Below, one piece after another: positions 61,901 through 64,000 of a stretch of 64,000 bases of DNA. Positions within the stretch are counted from its first letter, which is position 1; the number at the start of each line of letters is the position of its first letter. A model generated the notes under the pieces. The model did no database searches and was not told the DNA's origin. It worked only from the letters and a program-made list of their open reading frames with translations. The DNA is taken from assembly GCF_003672135.1 (NCBI RefSeq), contig NC_039507.1:620001-684000 (forward strand). The letters are read 5' to 3'. The stretch comes from Ooceraea biroi. Taxonomy: Eukaryota; Arthropoda; Insecta; Hymenoptera; Formicidae. The position numbers and the translations under genes are program-made.

Positions 61901-64000
61901 TGCTCGTATCGCCCGCGTGTGCCCGGATTCAATTTTATTTTTAAACCGCTCTCTCTCTCTCTTTCTTTTTCTCCCTTTCTCTCTGTCTCTCTTTATCTGG
62001 ATCTTTATCTCGCTCCGTTTCTTTCGGCCGACCAACAAATCTCTCTCCGCTCTTAAAATAAATCTCTGCTTTCAAAGAGAAACCGGAGCTGCTGAAACGC
62101 GTTATCGCAAAGTCGCCGATGGCGCTTTTTCCCCGAGTCGGTCATCGCGCCGCCTTCAGCGAACACGCTTATCATCGTGATACTGTAATCCCCGACATAT
62201 GACATACGATGGAAACGACGATGCTGAAAACGCGATTGCGAACGCGATTGCTTGTCGCGACAGCGCAAAGGATGCGACGCGAGGAACGATGTTGAATGCC
62301 GCACGGCAATCCGCCAGATCGAGCAGGGAAAATCAGACAAAACTCTGCGGATGTCGCCTTTCGTTCGAAATTGCACACGTGGTCAGGCCAGATTCGATCC
62401 AGTAGCGGGACCACGCGGTGCTCTTGAAGCGTCCGCGAGTCGCGGCTCGCGCCCGCTGGAGAACGGTTCAATTTCATTATCACGCGGTCACAACGCACGA
62501 AATGTCAAGAACGATCATCTGATGATTCCGCTTCGCCGGAACGCGTACACAAAAACCACACATACGCACTCTCTCCTTCCGCCGTCGCCGTCAAGGCTTC
62601 GACTCAAAATTCCGATTTCTGCTTTCAAGTCTTTCCCACTTTCGACTACCGAGCGAGGAGTCCCGTTTCTGTTGGGAGCCTCTTATCCAAGACGACGGAA
62701 TCATGCGACACGTTGCCACGGCGAATGCACGTAACGTTAACGTATCTGCCCGTGATAAGCACCGACTGCGACCAACCGGCCTTCGATTTCTCATGCTCGT
62801 CTGCCGCCGAACATCGCTGCAACTCGCGCTGTGCGCCCGGCCGCCTATTTATCGCACCTCTCGGAGAAATAATTTCGCTGTACGTTAACCAGTGCCATGA
62901 CGGAGACGGAGAGGAGACGAAGACACGCGCTCTCGCTGATAAGAGCGGTGAAATTGTTTACGAGATCAATGAACGGCCGAGAGATTGCCGCTTGATATGC
63001 GACCAAATCTTGCGTATAAAACACGAATTTCTTGAAGAAAAAATTCTCAGCACCGATCTCTTCTTATGTACGGCTTTCTTGAGATTGATTTCTCTTTCTC
63101 AGATGTGTGTCTTCAAATTGTCCGGCTCCTAGGGTCTTATAATCGAGTTAAAAACTACTTGTAACTACGATAAAAATGGAAATGAAGCAAACAGTACTTG
63201 TTGATTCTATTGCTTGTTATCGTAAAAGGGTGTCTGTCACCTGAACGTTCTTTGAAAATTTTTTACAGACTAAAAGATATTGTAGGACATTATACTTAAC
63301 AGTAAATAATGTCTAATATCTTAGCACAATTATAACGTTTCCGTAATTGCAATTTCTACCTGATCCAATGTGTGCGATTTCACCTTCTGCGATCACTTTC
63401 CGAATCGAGGCAACTTGGAAGCCTGACAGTGGCACCGCTCTGCCGATCTAATTAACGGTTTCGCGTTTGGTGTAGTCGTTAAGAAGTCTCCGATACGGTT
63501 TGTTGACAGTACCTGTTATCTCGTCGAATTCGCGTAAGCGTTTCGTAATAATCGAGCGTTCGAGAGTTCGTTTCGCGCGGCGCAAGTTCCCTACTCCCTC
63601 GAGTACGATTTAATATCATTGGCTTCGTCCGATAAATCCGAGTTCTAACGAGGCTGGATTTTCAACACGATTTTTGAACGTTTACGTAAACACAGCTGCG
63701 CGAGCAGCGCGAGATAATCGTTCACTCGCAGGAATTATCATGCTTATCGAGCTTCTGATTTAATTTTCCCCATCTTGTAGCTGGTCGATACGAAAAAGTT
63801 CAGCAAGCGTGACGATGACCAAGCGTGCACGAGATAAATGATGACGAGATATTGAAATTTAAGTTAAATCAAACATTTGGACACAGTTGGATTAAAAAAT
63901 TCTTCCCTGACAATTTAATGTTCACCTCGAAATCATGTTTGTTAATGGCCAACAGACATTCTGGGGACAATTTGGCAATTGATTAGCCTCGAGATTGAAA
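58900..64000. other. Mixed to CpG-rich stretch with no recognised gene
   Basis: CpG-dense blocks (58.9-59.5 kb, 60.6-62.9 kb) alternate with neutral sequence. A (CT)n tract lies at about 61,948-62,000. Many overlapping ORFs of 60-160 codons exist in all frames, as expected where stop codons are rare in GC-rich DNA. None contains a domain I know, and there is no consistent exon chain. Confidence 0.5.

Noticed and set aside
1..64000. tRNA, rRNA, CRISPR array, telomeric TTAGG repeats
   Set aside because: I looked for B-box-like GGTTCGANNCC on both strands, regularly spaced palindromic repeats and TTAGG arrays, and found none that hold up. A covariance-model scan would be decisive.

Overview
The window looks like nuclear DNA of an insect, most likely a hymenopteran (ant, bee or wasp). 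The reasons are short GT-AG introns, animal gene families with insect-style exon structure, many (CT)n/(GA)n and CpG-rich tracts mixed with AT-rich stretches, and no bacterial-type operons. The species cannot be named from the sequence alone.

Layout. Positions 1-36,000 contain no coding exon I can recognise. They hold mixed-composition intergenic (or giant-intron) DNA with many microsatellites and two conspicuously GC/CpG-rich stretches (about 17.5-21.2 kb and 28.4-31.5 kb). Positions 36,054-57,216 form a compact gene cluster in which every supported gene lies on the minus strand. Read in the direction of transcription, from high to low coordinates, the genes are: KGD4/MRPS36 (four small exons); RIC3 (six exons), whose first intron contains a 146-codon ORF of unknown function plus a decayed copy of RIC3 exon 1; two orphan genes in a tandem segmental duplication (an acidic 143-aa protein, then a 374-aa protein with a 15-residue tryptophan repeat); IMMP2L (two exons); ITFG2 (seven exons), whose ATG lies inside the last codons of IMMP2L; a roughly 1-kb foldback inverted-repeat element; and a sodium/solute symporter of the SLC5 family (eight exons). 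Positions 57,300-64,000 again show no recognisable gene.

I joined the exons of the five conserved genes by hand at GT-AG borders. In each case the reading frame stays open throughout and the length is reasonable: SLC5 600 aa, ITFG2 609 aa, IMMP2L 159 aa, RIC3 368 aa, KGD4 87 aa.

The genes do not form one pathway. Two are mitochondrial (KGD4, which links E3 to the 2-oxoglutarate dehydrogenase core, and the IMMP2L inner-membrane protease). ITFG2 is a KICSTOR subunit that acts on mTORC1 nutrient signalling at the lysosome. RIC3 is an ER chaperone for nicotinic acetylcholine receptors. The SLC5 protein is a plasma-membrane transporter. The most unusual items are the 14-nt same-strand CDS overlap between IMMP2L and ITFG2, the duplicated orphan 15-residue-repeat gene whose second copy has lost the repeat domain, and the duplicated RIC3 first exon with an ORF between the two copies.
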